The position numbers and the translations under genes were made by a program. Shown piece after piece: positions 44,315 to 52,898 of a stretch of 64,000 nucleotides of DNA. The notes below the pieces were generated by a model. The model was not told the origin of the DNA, searched no databases, and saw only the letters and a program-made list of their open reading frames with translations. Each line of letters opens with the position of its first letter. Position 1 is the stretch's first letter. Origin of the DNA: Paracnuella aquatica (GTDB taxonomy: Bacteria > Bacteroidota > Bacteroidia > Chitinophagales > Chitinophagaceae); NCBI RefSeq assembly GCF_003332885.2, contig NZ_QOWJ01000007.1, positions 62,001-126,000 on the forward strand, given 5' to 3'.

Positions 44315-45193
44315 ATGAACAAATACATTTTTCTGCTTTTTGCAGTGGCGTTTTTTGCCTGCAAAAAAGACGAAGCCGACCTGCCTCAGCCTTCTGATAT
44401 TTCCAACATCCAGGCCGAGCCCCGGGTAGGCGGTGCGCTGGTAAAGTGGACCCTGCCGGCCGACAGTAATTTTTTGTACCTCGAATTGAGTTATGAAAAG
44501 AAAGGGGCGAGGGTGGTGCAAAAAGTAAGCAAGTATACCGACTCTGTTTTGGTGTCGGGGCTGCTGAACAAGCTCGAATACAATTTTGACGTGCAGCCGT
44601 TCAATGCTGATGGCAAAGAAGTGGTGGCCGGTACAAAGCTTACCTCGGGCATGGTACGCCCTGTGCGCCGCCCCATCGATACCAAGTATTACCCCGAGCA
44701 ACTCACCAAACTGGCCGTTACCGATGCCATGATTGAAACCTACACGCAGGAAGTTTCGGAAGGGCCGAAGATGAACCTGGTAGACAACAACCCCAATACG
44801 TTTTGGCATTCGGCCTGGTCGAACGGAGTGGCGCCGCTGCCGCATTGGGTTAAAATCAGTTTTGCCGAACCCACGGCAATGGGCGCCCTCCGGTATTTTT
44901 TCCGGAACAACGCTTCGCAAAACGGCCGCCCCACACAATTTGCTTTGGAAACCAGCGACGATGGAATTACCTGGAACCGCGTGTGGACATCGGCTGCGGG
45001 CCTGTCGGTAGCCACGCCGGTAACCGAGGAAAAAAAGCTGCCTTTTGATAAAAACTACACCTCGCGTTATTTCAGGGTGATGGTGCTGGCCACGCAGGGC
45101 AACACCACTTATGTAACCCTCGGCGACATGAGCTTTTACACGATGAAGGAAGAACTCACCGACATGGAGCAACTGGCCGAGGCCAATTATTAA
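44315..45193 (+). CDS. Surface lipoprotein with fibronectin-like and discoidin-like domains (DUF4959/DUF5000 type)
   Basis: 292 residues from ATG 44315. Lipobox MNKYIFLLFAVAFFACKKDE. Residues about 25-115 form a fibronectin type III-like sandwich (DISNIQAEPRVGGALVKWTLPAD...LNKLEYNFDVQPFNADGKEV), residues about 145-275 an F5/8 type C-like fold: NLVDNNPNTFWHSAWSNGVAPLPHWVKISFAEP...RPTQFALETSDDGITWNRVW. This layout is that of the DUF4959 and DUF5000 proteins that sit third in many SusCD operons and bind glycans on the cell surface. Domain names are by pattern only. Ends the operon before a strong terminator. Confidence 0.78.
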   Translation: MNKYIFLLFAVAFFACKKDEADLPQPSDISNIQAEPRVGGALVKWTLPADSNFLYLELSYEKKGARVVQKVSKYTDSVLVSGLLNKLEYNFDVQPFNADGKEVVAGTKLTSGMVRPVRRPIDTKYYPEQLTKLAVTDAMIETYTQEVSEGPKMNLVDNNPNTFWHSAWSNGVAPLPHWVKISFAEPTAMGALRYFFRNNASQNGRPTQFALETSDDGITWNRVWTSAAGLSVATPVTEEKKLPFDKNYTSRYFRVMVLATQGNTTYVTLGDMSFYTMKEELTDMEQLAEANY

Positions 45194-45220
45194 GTGTCCG
45201 TTTCATTTGTAGTGTGCAAA

Positions 45221-45252
45221 GGGTGCCGGTTAAAATGCCGGCACCCTTCTTT
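45221..45252 (+). terminator. Terminator of the susCD operon
   Basis: GGGTGCCGG (45221-45229) pairs perfectly with CCGGCACCC (45238-45246), loop TTAAAATG, then TTCTTTTAT. Confidence 0.9.
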
Positions 45253-45705
45253 TATTTCAGTCGGTTTGTTTTATCGGCATTTTGCGGCCAGTTGCATGGA
45301 AAAATGGCTGCATGTGTGCCCAGCCGTAGATGTATTTTTTAATACATTACTCCTTTATTTTGAAGCCCTTTTTTGGGGAGAAAAATTGCCACGACAATGT
45401 GCATAACTGCCAGGCACACCCGGTTTTGAATTTTCCGGTTTGGGCATTGTTTTTTGCAAAATGCAAGCATTGAAGCAGTTGTGAAAATATTTTGTAATGC
45501 AAGCCCAGCAATAATTCCCCGATTTTTTTATTCCCCATTTTAGGCTTTGGAAAATGCGCCGCCGGGCCAAAAAAAGTTTGCCACAAAATGTGTATTTCCG
45601 GTGTATAAGTCATGTAAAGGGCCGCAGGCTTGTATTAGCCAAAATGTCCACAAATGTTATCCACCGATGTGTACATCTCTGGCGCCTTTTTTTCGCCAGT
45701 CAAAA
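45253..45705. other. Region upstream of the ribonucleotide reductase gene
   Basis: No gene supported. No B12-box or cobalamin riboswitch is visible although the enzyme needs B12. One DnaA-box-like TTATCCACC at 45657 and a small GGCG...CGCC hairpin at 45681 are the only marks. Confidence 0.45.
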
Positions 45706-45713
45706 TAGATTTG
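45706..45713 (+). promoter_or_regulatory. -7 promoter element of the ribonucleotide reductase gene
   Basis: TAGATTTG, 41 bp before the ATG at 45755. A T-run at about 45687-45693 lies where the -33 box is expected. Confidence 0.45.
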
Positions 45714-45754
45714 TCCTCCCGCCTAACTTTTTGTGGCGGGAAAACAGGACGGAT

Positions 45755-48700
45755 ATGGATCTCTTCAACATAAACTCTTTTGATATGCCCAGCGCCCAAC
45801 AACCAACAGCCAAAGGCCTTACGTTTACCCGTAAGTTTACCCGCGACGATGTTCCCGTGTTCGACCTGTTCGAATACGACTACCGCACTTCGGTGATCCG
45901 CAACCCCAGTGGGGAAGTGGTTTTTGAAATGACCAATGTGGAAGTGCCGAAAGGCTGGAGCCAGATTGCAACCGACATCCTGGCCCAGAAATATTTTCGC
46001 AAAGCCGGCGTGCCGCAGCCCGATGGCACTTCGGGTCGCGAAACATCGGTAAAGCAGGTAGCGCACCGCATGGCCAATTGCTGGAAGGTTTGGGGTGAGC
46101 GCTATGGCTATTTCAACACCGATAAAGACGCCACCGTTTTTTACGAAGAACTGGTGTACAGCATACTGGCGCAAATGTGTGTGCCCAACAGCCCGCAGTG
46201 GTTCAACACCGGCCTGCACGAAAGCTACGGCATCACCGGCAAGCCGCAGGGCCACTACTTTGTAGACCAAAAAGATGGCCAGTTGAAAAATTCAACGTCG
46301 GCTTACGAACGTCCGCAGCCACATGCCTGCTTTATTCTGAATGTGGAAGATGACCTGGTTGGCGACGGCGGCATCATGGACCTGTGGGTTCGCGAAGCCC
46401 GCATTTTCAAATACGGTTCCGGTGTAGGTACCAACTACTCCAACATCCGCGGCGAAGGCGAAAAGCTTTCCGGTGGCGGCACTTCTTCGGGTTTGATGTC
46501 GTTTTTGAAAATTGGCGACCGCGCAGCCGGTGCCATTAAAAGCGGCGGCACCACCCGCCGGGCAGCCAAAATGGTGTGCTTGGATTTGGATCACCCCGAG
46601 ATCGTGGAGTTTGTAAACTGGAAAGTTGAAGAAGAGAAAAAAGTAGCTGCGCTTATTGCTGCCGGTTACCCATCCGATTACGAAGGCGAAGCTTACCGCA
46701 CGGTATCGGGCCAAAATTCGAACAACTCGGTGCGCATCCCCAACTCATTTTTTGAAAAGCTGGAGCGGGGCGAAGACTGGGAACTGAAAGCCCGCACCGA
46801 TGGTCGCACGATGAAGAAAGTGCCGGCCCGCGAACTGTGGAACCAGATCAACTACGCCGCATGGCGCTGCGCCGACCCCGGCACCCAATACGATACAACC
46901 ATCAACGAGTGGCACACCTGCCCCGAAGGTGGTCCCATCAGGGCTTCAAACCCTTGCTCGGAATACATGTTCCTCGACAACACCGCATGTAACCTGGCAT
47001 CGGCCAACCTGATGAAATTCTTTGATGCCGACACTGCACAATTCGATGTGCATGGGTTTGCATACTGCTGCCGGTTATGGACAACCGTTTTGGAAATCTC
47101 TGTACTGATGGCGCAGTTCCCTTCGAAAGAAGTGGCCCAACTAAGCTACGAGTACCGCACACTGGGTTTGGGCTATGCCAACCTGGGCACCATGCTAATG
47201 GTAAGCGGCATTCCTTACGACAGTGAAAAGGCCCGTGCTATCTCGGGTGCTATCACCGCTATCATGACCGGTACGGCTTATAAAACTTCGGCGGAAATGG
47301 CTTCTTTCCTCGGTGCATTTCCCCGTTACGAAGAAAACAAGGAGCACATGCTCCGAGTAATGCGCAACCATCGCCTGGCGGCTTACGATGCCGACAGCTA
47401 CGAAGGACTGAGCGTAAAACCACAGGGCCTGAAGGCCGAACATTGCCCCAATTACCTGCTGGCTGCTGCCTGCAAGGCATGGGACGATGCAGTGGAACTG
47501 GGCGAACAATACGGCTACCGCAATGCGCAGGCAACCGTAATTGCGCCCACCGGCACCATCGGCCTGGTAATGGACTGCGATACTACCGGTGTAGAACCTG
47601 ATTTTGCCCTCGTTAAATTCAAGAAACTTTCCGGTGGCGGTTACTTTAAAATCATCAACCAGTCGGTGCCCGTGGCGCTGCGCAACCTGGGTTATGGTGC
47701 ACGTGAGGTAGATGCTATTGTAAAATACGCTGTAGGTGCAGGCACATTTGCCGGAGCGCCCCACATCAACCACCAAACGCTGAGCGAAAAAGGCTTTATT
47801 GCTTCTGAAATTGAAAAGCTGGATAAAGCTGTTGGCTCGGCCTTCGAAATTGGATTTGTATTCAACGTATACAATCTGGGTGAAGAGTGCCTCCAGCGTC
47901 TGGGCTTCAAACCCGAAGATTATTACAACTTCGAGTGGAGCCTGCTGGAAGCGCTTGGATTTACCGACAGCCAGATCGATGCAGCCAACGATTACGTTTG
48001 CGGCACCATGACGGTGGAAGGTGCGCCTTTCCTGAAAGAAAGCCACCTGGCGGTATTTGATTGCGCCAATAAATGTGGTAAAAAAGGCGAACGCTACATT
48101 CATGCTCATGGCCACATCCGCATGATGGCTGCAGCGCAACCGTTCATTTCCGGTGCTATTTCCAAAACCATCAACCTGCCGCATGAAGCAGTGGTGGAAG
48201 AAATCGCCGATTCGTACATGCTGAGCTGGCAACTGGGCCTCAAGGCTTGTGCCCTCTACCGCGATGGTTCGAAAATGAGCCAGCCGCTGAGCAACAAAAG
48301 CGACAAGAAAAAGAAAGAAGAAGGCACCGAAGCAGCCGAAGAAAATGCGGTTGCAGAAAATGCTTTGCCTGCCGACAGCAACATCATCGACATGGGTCAA
48401 CTGACCATCGAGGAGCTGTTGGATGAAGTGCAAAAGCGGGTGCAGGCTTCGCCCGATACACAGCTGAAGCGCCAGTTGGCACGCATTGTTGAACGCCGTG
48501 CACTGCCCGCCAAGCGCCGTGGTTTTACACAAAAAGCAAAGATCAACGGACAAGCCATGTTTGTACGCACCGGTGAGTATGCCGATGGCACACTGGGAGA
48601 GATCTTTATTGATATGGCCAAAGAAGGTGCTACCATGCGCAGCATGCTCAACTGTTTTGCCATTTCGGTTTCGCTTGGCTTGCAGTACGGTGTGCCGCTG

Positions 48701-49138
48701 GAAGAATATGTAGAAAAATTTGTGTTTACCAAGTTTGACCCAGCTGGTTTTGTTGAACACCCGAACATTAAATCGGCCACTTCGATTGTGGACTTTATCT
48801 TCCGCTTGCTGGGTTACGAATACCTGAGCCGCACCGACCTGGTGCATGTGCTGGACAAGCCCGAGGTAATGAACACCGGAAACGATGCCTGGGACGAGCC
48901 GGTAAAAACACCGGAACTGTCGCAAGTACGTGTAGTAGCACCAGCCGCAGCACCTGCTGCAAAGCCCATAGCGCAAAAGGTAGCTGCCAAAGCCGAAGTG
49001 AAAATGGACGCCGTAAACGCAGCAGCTAAAAGTATGCAAAGCGATGCACCGGCCTGTAACACCTGTGGTCACATTACGGTACGTAGCGGCACTTGCTACA
49101 AGTGTTTGAACTGCGGTAACAGCATGGGATGCAGCTAA
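45755..49138 (+). CDS. nrdJ: Adenosylcobalamin-dependent (class II) ribonucleotide reductase
   Basis: 1127 residues from ATG 45755; 67 further open codons upstream are low in similarity and include the promoter octamer. Reduces ribonucleotides to deoxyribonucleotides with a radical from vitamin B12 coenzyme. Catalytic alpha/beta barrel: CVPNSPQWFNTGL, HACFILNVEDDLV, GSGVGTNYSNIRGEGEKLSGGG, NPCSEYMFLDNTACNLASANL (radical-site Cys and partner), ATVIAPTGTIGLVMDCDTTGVEPD. Then a charged linker (about 850-870), a TSCPD-type region (RTGEYADGTLGEIFIDMAKEGATMRSMLNCFAISVSLGLQYGVPLEEYV), and a C-terminal redox tail CNTCGHITVRSGTCYKCLNCG. It is the only ribonucleotide reductase seen here. Confidence 0.95.
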   Translation: MDLFNINSFDMPSAQQPTAKGLTFTRKFTRDDVPVFDLFEYDYRTSVIRNPSGEVVFEMTNVEVPKGWSQIATDILAQKYFRKAGVPQPDGTSGRETSVKQVAHRMANCWKVWGERYGYFNTDKDATVFYEELVYSILAQMCVPNSPQWFNTGLHESYGITGKPQGHYFVDQKDGQLKNSTSAYERPQPHACFILNVEDDLVGDGGIMDLWVREARIFKYGSGVGTNYSNIRGEGEKLSGGGTSSGLMSFLKIGDRAAGAIKSGGTTRRAAKMVCLDLDHPEIVEFVNWKVEEEKKVAALIAAGYPSDYEGEAYRTVSGQNSNNSVRIPNSFFEKLERGEDWELKARTDGRTMKKVPARELWNQINYAAWRCADPGTQYDTTINEWHTCPEGGPIRASNPCSEYMFLDNTACNLASANLMKFFDADTAQFDVHGFAYCCRLWTTVLEISVLMAQFPSKEVAQLSYEYRTLGLGYANLGTMLMVSGIPYDSEKARAISGAITAIMTGTAYKTSAEMASFLGAFPRYEENKEHMLRVMRNHRLAAYDADSYEGLSVKPQGLKAEHCPNYLLAAACKAWDDAVELGEQYGYRNAQATVIAPTGTIGLVMDCDTTGVEPDFALVKFKKLSGGGYFKIINQSVPVALRNLGYGAREVDAIVKYAVGAGTFAGAPHINHQTLSEKGFIASEIEKLDKAVGSAFEIGFVFNVYNLGEECLQRLGFKPEDYYNFEWSLLEALGFTDSQIDAANDYVCGTMTVEGAPFLKESHLAVFDCANKCGKKGERYIHAHGHIRMMAAAQPFISGAISKTINLPHEAVVEEIADSYMLSWQLGLKACALYRDGSKMSQPLSNKSDKKKKEEGTEAAEENAVAENALPADSNIIDMGQLTIEELLDEVQKRVQASPDTQLKRQLARIVERRALPAKRRGFTQKAKINGQAMFVRTGEYADGTLGEIFIDMAKEGATMRSMLNCFAISVSLGLQYGVPLEEYVEKFVFTKFDPAGFVEHPNIKSATSIVDFIFRLLGYEYLSRTDLVHVLDKPEVMNTGNDAWDEPVKTPELSQVRVVAPAAAPAAKPIAQKVAAKAEVKMDAVNAAAKSMQSDAPACNTCGHITVRSGTCYKCLNCGNSMGCS

Positions 49139-49210
49139 GTACATAATGAAACAACTTTTAGAAAGGCATTATTAATCGACAGGCTATAATTACTGGGTTA
49201 TGATAAGCAA

Positions 49211-49238
49211 ATGCCCTGCAGCGATGCAGGGCATTTTT
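49211..49238 (+). terminator. Terminator after the ribonucleotide reductase gene
   Basis: ATGCCCTGC (49211-49219) pairs with GCAGGGCAT (49226-49234), followed by TTTT. Confidence 0.85.
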
Positions 49239-49283
49239 GTTGGGTGGAATATCATCGGCTTTGTGGAAAAAATCGGGTCGGGC

Positions 49284-49466
49284 CGTCATTGCGAGGCGCC
49301 GCAGGGGTTGTGTGTAATGAATTATTAAGTGCGCCGAAGCAATCTCCTGCATGGTGGCAGAAGTCTTATAGATGATTGTTTCGGAAATGTTTTGCAATAA
49401 CTGGAGATTGCTTCGGCGCATAAGATGCCTGTAGCAAGGAAGCCGCCGCTGCGCCTCGCAATGACG
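49284..49466. repeat. Palindromic repeat family 3 (CGTCATTGCGAGGCG type)
   Basis: Two nested perfect inverted repeats: outer CGTCATTGCGAGGCG (49284-49298) with CGCCTCGCAATGACG (49452-49466), and inner GCGCCGAAGCAATCTCC (49331-49347) with GGAGATTGCTTCGGCGC (49403-49419). The single copy in this window. Confidence 0.9.
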
Positions 49467-49530
49467 ATAAGGCGCTTCATTTAACCGAGCAGAAAAAGTT
49501 TCGGGAAGGGCATTGCGAAAGATTTTTCTA

Positions 49531-49568
49531 CAAACAAAAATGCGCACCTGCATTAAGCAACTGCGCAT
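49531..49568 (-). terminator. Terminator of the small gene at 49588-49791
   Basis: On the minus strand: ATGCGCA, 15-nt loop, TGCGCAT, then TTTTGTTTG. Confidence 0.6.
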
Positions 49569-49587
49569 CTCAATAAATAAAACGGAT

Positions 49588-49791
49588 CTATTTATTATCG
49601 CCGCCAAAAATGCTGCTCACAGCACCTTGCAGCATCGGGTATTTTTCTACCACAAAATCCTTCAGCGTGTGCAGCACCTGCTGTGCCTGCTCATCCGAAA
49701 GGTTAGCGCTTGTTTTCAGGCGCTCTACTAATTCGTTTACCTGTCCTTGCGCATTGTCCTTGTTCATGCCGCCAAACATATTTCCAAACAT
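49588..49791 (-). CDS. Small hypothetical protein
   Basis: 67 residues, not recognised. Predicted mostly helical: a Gly/Met-rich start FGNMFGGMNKDNAQGQ, then an amphipathic VNELVERLKTSANLSDEQAQQVLHTLKDFVVEKYPML and an end QGAVSSIFGG. Resembles the many short Bacteroidota proteins with one helical bundle and glycine-rich ends, of unknown role. No signal peptide. Its terminator on the minus strand supports a real transcript. It follows clpX by 130 bp across a palindrome. Confidence 0.55.
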   Translation of the reverse strand: MFGNMFGGMNKDNAQGQVNELVERLKTSANLSDEQAQQVLHTLKDFVVEKYPMLQGAVSSIFGGDNK

Positions 49792-49803
49792 GGTTTCGTA
49801 TTT

Positions 49804-49911
49804 AAATGATGAATTGTGAATGATGATTTATTAGTTATGAATGATGAATTGTGATCAATGATGTAAACACAATTGTGAACACCCAATAATTTATAATCAA
49901 TAATCCATAAC
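49804..49911. repeat. Iterated-word palindrome, GATGAATTGTGAATGATG type
   Basis: Left arm 49804-49865 (AATGATGAATTGTGAATGAT, GTTATGAATGATGAATTGTG) and right arm 49868-49911 (CACAATTGTGAAC, AATAATTTATAATCAATAAT). Related in word content to the structure at 23218-23430. Confidence 0.7.
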
Positions 49912-49922
49912 TGCCTACGCGT

Positions 49923-51164
49923 TTACGCTACTTTCAAGAGGCTCAGTTTGCTCTTATCAAACTTACGGCGGGCATAGTCCATATCGAGGTTAAAAAACTT
50001 TTCTTTGGAAGAAGGCAGCTCAAACATCGCATCGGTAAGAATGCCCTCGCAAATGCTGCGCAGGCCACGGGCACCCAACTTGTATTCCATTGCTTTCTCC
50101 ACAATAAAATCCAGCACATCGTCCTCTATATGCAACTGGATGCCTTCCAACTCAAACAGGCGGTGGTATTGTTTTGATAAAGCATTTTTGGGCTCCGTCA
50201 AAATGGCACGCAGCGTAGGTACATCCAACGGATCGAGGTGGGTAACCACGGGCAGGCGTCCCAACAGTTCGGGGATGAGGCCAAAGCCTTTCAGGTCCTG
50301 CGCATTTACATAACGCAGCAGGTTTTTCTTCATGCTTTCCTGCAGGCCTTTATCCACGTTGAACCCGATGGTATTGGTTTGCACCCGGCGGGCAATAATG
50401 CGGTCAATGCCGTCGAATGCGCCACCGCAGATAAAGAGGATATTTTGCGTGTTTATTTTAATCAGCTTTTGCTCGGGGTGCTTGCGGCCACCCTGTGGGG
50501 GCACCAGCACGTCGGTACCTTCCAGCAACTTCAGCATGCCCTGTTGCACACCTTCACCGCTTACGTCACGGGTGATGGACGGATTGTCGCCTTTGCGGGC
50601 AATTTTATCAATTTCATCGATGTACACAATGCCCCGCTCTGCAGCGGTTACATCGTAATTGCATACCTGCAGCAGGCGGGTTAAAATGCTTTCCACATCT
50701 TCGCCCACATAGCCGGCTTCGGTAAACACCGTGGCGTCTACAATGGCAAAAGGCACATTGAGCAACTTGGCGATGGTTTTGGCCAACAGGGTTTTACCGG
50801 TGCCGGTTTCGCCCACCATGATGATGTTGCTTTTTTCGATCTCGATCTCGGAGTTGGCGTGTTCGCCGGATTTGTACTGCAGGCGTTTGTAGTGGTTGTA
50901 CACCGCCACGGCCATTACCCGCTTGGCCTCGTCCTGGCCAATCACATATTCGTCGAGAAACTTTTTGATCTCTACCGGCTTTTTTACCGTGAGCTTGAAG
51001 GAAGAGGCGGCTTTTTCATCACGCACCATCAGCTCCTGCTCAATGATTTCCCGGGCATGATCCACGCAGTTTTCGCAGATATGCCCTTCCTGGCCGGCAA
51101 TCAGGATCTTTACTTCGTCGCGGCTGCGGCCACAAAAGGAACAGTGTAACAGGTTTTTTGCCAT
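49923..51164 (-). CDS. clpX: ATP-dependent Clp protease ATP-binding subunit ClpX
   Basis: 413 residues. AAA+ unfoldase that feeds substrates into ClpP. N-terminal zinc-binding domain with Cys8, Cys11, Cys30 and Cys33 (CSFCGRS...GHICENC), then Walker A GETGTGKT, pore-loop region and Walker [30 protein letters not shown] (sensor region), and the ClpP-binding IGF loop, visible as [10 protein letters not shown]-terminal small domain [22 protein letters not shown]. Third in the order tig - clpP - clpP - clpX on the minus strand, with palindromes and a terminator before it and its own promoter. Confidence 0.96.
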   Translation of the reverse strand: MAKNLLHCSFCGRSRDEVKILIAGQEGHICENCVDHAREIIEQELMVRDEKAASSFKLTVKKPVEIKKFLDEYVIGQDEAKRVMAVAVYNHYKRLQYKSGEHANSEIEIEKSNIIMVGETGTGKTLLAKTIAKLLNVPFAIVDATVFTEAGYVGEDVESILTRLLQVCNYDVTAAERGIVYIDEIDKIARKGDNPSITRDVSGEGVQQGMLKLLEGTDVLVPPQGGRKHPEQKLIKINTQNILFICGGAFDGIDRIIARRVQTNTIGFNVDKGLQESMKKNLLRYVNAQDLKGFGLIPELLGRLPVVTHLDPLDVPTLRAILTEPKNALSKQYHRLFELEGIQLHIEDDVLDFIVEKAMEYKLGARGLRSICEGILTDAMFELPSSKEKFFNLDMDYARRKFDKSKLSLLKVA

Positions 51165-51227
51165 TGCTATGCAGTTGATGCGTATTATTTAGAGGCTGCT
51201 TCACGGGGTTAACGCTGCATCCACGAA

Positions 51228-51256
51228 CAAAAGTAAAAAAATCCGTTGGGCAGAAA
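51228..51256 (-). promoter_or_regulatory. Promoter of clpX
   Basis: On the minus strand: TTTC (51256-51253), 17-nt spacer, TACTTTTG (51235-51228), then 63 bp to the start codon. It lies after the clpP terminator, so clpX can be transcribed separately. Confidence 0.5.
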
Positions 51257-51268
51257 GGGTTAAAATAA

Positions 51269-51470
51269 GTCAGCAAAGTCGGAAAAGACGGTGAAGACAG
51301 GAAAGACGGCAGTCCGAAGTCCGATGTCGGCGGAGGAATTGCCGTTTTAAATAAAGCGAAAGTCCTGCCGGTAAGGAAAATATCTTCTATACCTGCAGGA
51401 CTTTTATCATTATAAAAAGTCTTTTCCGACTTTCCTGTTTTCGGACTTCCGTCCTCGGTCTTCCGACTCC
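51269..51470. repeat. Two-layer palindrome, GTCGGAAAAGACGG arms around a terminator, copy 3
   Basis: Left arm 51269-51335 (GTCAGCAAAGTCGGAAAAGA, CGGCAGTCCGAAGTCCGATG), central hairpin 51361-51402, right arm 51419-51470 (AGTCTTTTCCGACTTTCCTG, TTCGGACTTCC, GGTCTTCCGACTCC) ending at the clpP stop codon. Confidence 0.8.
51361..51402. terminator. Terminator between clpP and clpX (centre of two-layer palindrome)
   Basis: AGTCCTGCCGGTA (51361-51373) pairs with TACCTGCAGGACT (51390-51402), one mismatch; T-rich flanks on both strands. Confidence 0.75.
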
Positions 51471-52124
51471 CTACACCAACTTCGTTACAATTTCATCCAC
51501 GATGCCGTATTCGATCGAAGCTTTGGCGTCCATCCAATAATCGCGGTTAAAATCTTTCATTACTTTTTCAAAGGTCTGGCCGCAGTTCTCTGCCAAGAGG
51601 CGGGCGCCCATTTCCTTGGTGCGCTTGATTTGCTCGGCATGGATCTCCATGTCGGCACTAACGCCCTGGATATGGCCGCCCAGCGAAGGCTGGTGAATCA
51701 TTACCTCGCCATGCGGGTAAATAAAGCGCCGCCCTTTGGCGCCGCCACTCAGCAGGATGGAACCCATGGAGGCCGCCAGGCCCATGCAAATGGTGCTCAC
51801 CGGCGATTTGATCATTTGCATGGTATCGTAAATGACCATGCCGGATGTAACCGCGCCACCGGGGCTGCTGATGTAAAACTTGATCTCTTCACCGGGATTG
51901 TCGGCTTCGAGCAGCAGCAATTTGGTTACCACATCTTTTGCCGAGCGGTCGTCTACCACGCCCCACAGGTGAATGGAGCGGGTTTTAAAGAAATATTTTT
52001 CCAGCCTTTTATACAGCATTTCCGTGTCGGTCTTAGCCCGCAGTTCCTTGTCCTGTTCGGGTTCTTCTTCCGGTTCGTCTTCGCTGAAAATGCCTTTATT
52101 CAGATATAATTTATTCAGGTTCAT
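51471..52124 (-). CDS. clpP: ClpP protease subunit (paralogue 1)
   Basis: 217 residues. Serine protease subunit that assembles into a 14-mer with ClpX. Catalytic Ser in MGLAASMGSILLS, His in VMIHQPSLGG, Asp in NRDYWMDAKAS. Compared with the upstream paralogue it has a longer, acidic N-terminus (SEDEPEEEPEQDKELRAKTDTEML) and an IHLWGVVDDRSAKDVVTKLL strand in place of the usual RIIFLG start, so it belongs to a diverged ClpP group. A heteromeric ClpP1P2 complex is possible. Confidence 0.9.
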   Translation of the reverse strand: MNLNKLYLNKGIFSEDEPEEEPEQDKELRAKTDTEMLYKRLEKYFFKTRSIHLWGVVDDRSAKDVVTKLLLLEADNPGEEIKFYISSPGGAVTSGMVIYDTMQMIKSPVSTICMGLAASMGSILLSGGAKGRRFIYPHGEVMIHQPSLGGHIQGVSADMEIHAEQIKRTKEMGARLLAENCGQTFEKVMKDFNRDYWMDAKASIEYGIVDEIVTKLV

Positions 52125-52148
52125 TTGGGGTTAAGTTTTGTCGTGAAA

Positions 52149-52205
52149 CGTAAATGGTCAATGGTGAGTGGTGAATAATTGACCATTCACCACTCACCAT
52201 TCACG
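52149..52205. repeat. Iterated-word palindrome, GGTCAATGGTGAGTGGTGAAT type
   Basis: CGTAAATGGTCAATGGTGAG then TGGTGAATAA (52149-52178) against TTGACCATTCACCACTCACC then ATTCACG (52179-52205), with almost no loop. Lies between the two clpP genes, which are on the same strand. Confidence 0.85.
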
Positions 52206-52208
52206 CAA

Positions 52209-52898
52209 CTATTTTTTCTCTTTCCTTGGGTTAACCAACAGCACTTCATCTATCAGGCCGTATTCTTTTGCCTGGGTTGATGTCATCCAGTAATCGCGGT
52301 TCAGATCTTCTTCGATTTTCTCCACCTTTTCGCCGGAGTGGTGGCTGTAAATTTCATACAACTCCCGCTTCAGTTTTTTGATTTCGCCTACAGTGATCTC
52401 AATATCCGAAGCTTGTCCGCCAATGGCGCCACTGGGCTGGTGCATCATTACCCGGGCATGCTTGAGCGCTGCCCGTTTGCCTGCAGTGCCAGCGCACAGC
52501 AACAGCGAACCCATGGAAGCCGCCATGCCAATGCAAATGGTGCTTACATCGGGCGATACAAACTGCATGGTATCGTAAATGCCCAGGCCTGCATACACCG
52601 ATCCGCCGGGGGAGTTGATGTACATATTGATGTCGCGGGTGCGGTCGGTAGAGTCGAGGAAGAGCAACTGCGCAGTGATGATGTTGGCCACTTCATCGTT
52701 GATGGGGTAACCCAGGAAAATGATGCGGTCCATCATCAGGCGGCTGTACACGTCCATTACAGCCACGTTCATGGGCCGCTCTTCAATGATATTTGGGGTG
52801 AGGGCCGTTACCAGGTATTTGTTGTAGCTGTTGAGCGTATTGCTGGACAAGCCACGGTCTTTAACGGCGTATTTTTCAAATTCAGAGGAAAAACTCAT
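52209..52898 (-). CDS. clpP: ClpP protease subunit (paralogue 2, canonical)
   Basis: 229 residues from ATG 52898; 16 upstream codons are not conserved. Typical ClpP: MMDRIIFLGYPINDEVANIITAQLLFLDSTDRTRDINMYINSPGGSVYAGLGIYDTMQFV, catalytic Ser in GMAASMGSLLLCAG, His in ARVMMHQPSG, Asp in NRDYWMTSTQA. The N-terminal NTLNSYNKYLVTALTPNIIEERPMNV loop is longer than in Escherichia coli and has no visible propeptide cleavage site. First of the two clpP genes on the minus strand; it was presumably once next to tig. Confidence 0.93.
   Translation of the reverse strand: MSFSSEFEKYAVKDRGLSSNTLNSYNKYLVTALTPNIIEERPMNVAVMDVYSRLMMDRIIFLGYPINDEVANIITAQLLFLDSTDRTRDINMYINSPGGSVYAGLGIYDTMQFVSPDVSTICIGMAASMGSLLLCAGTAGKRAALKHARVMMHQPSGAIGGQASDIEITVGEIKKLKRELYEIYSHHSGEKVEKIEEDLNRDYWMTSTQAKEYGLIDEVLLVNPRKEKK

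Noticed and set aside
45657-45665. TTATCCACC, one base from a DnaA box
   Set aside because: Single site only, no cluster and no dnaA or dnaN nearby, so neither an origin nor clear DnaA control of the reductase can be claimed.
45554-45754. 67-residue N-terminal extension of the ribonucleotide reductase
   Set aside because: Basic, cysteine-containing sequence unlike the family, and it would include the -7 promoter octamer at 45706. ATG 45755 is preferred.
47195-49144. A 649-codon open frame on the minus strand, opposite nrdJ
   Set aside because: Antisense shadow of a strongly biased coding sequence. The translation is rich in Cys, His and Phe with no family pattern, and nrdJ is certain. Similar long shadows opposite dxs (31109-32575), tig (62713-63990) and susC (39959-40999) were dropped for the same reason.
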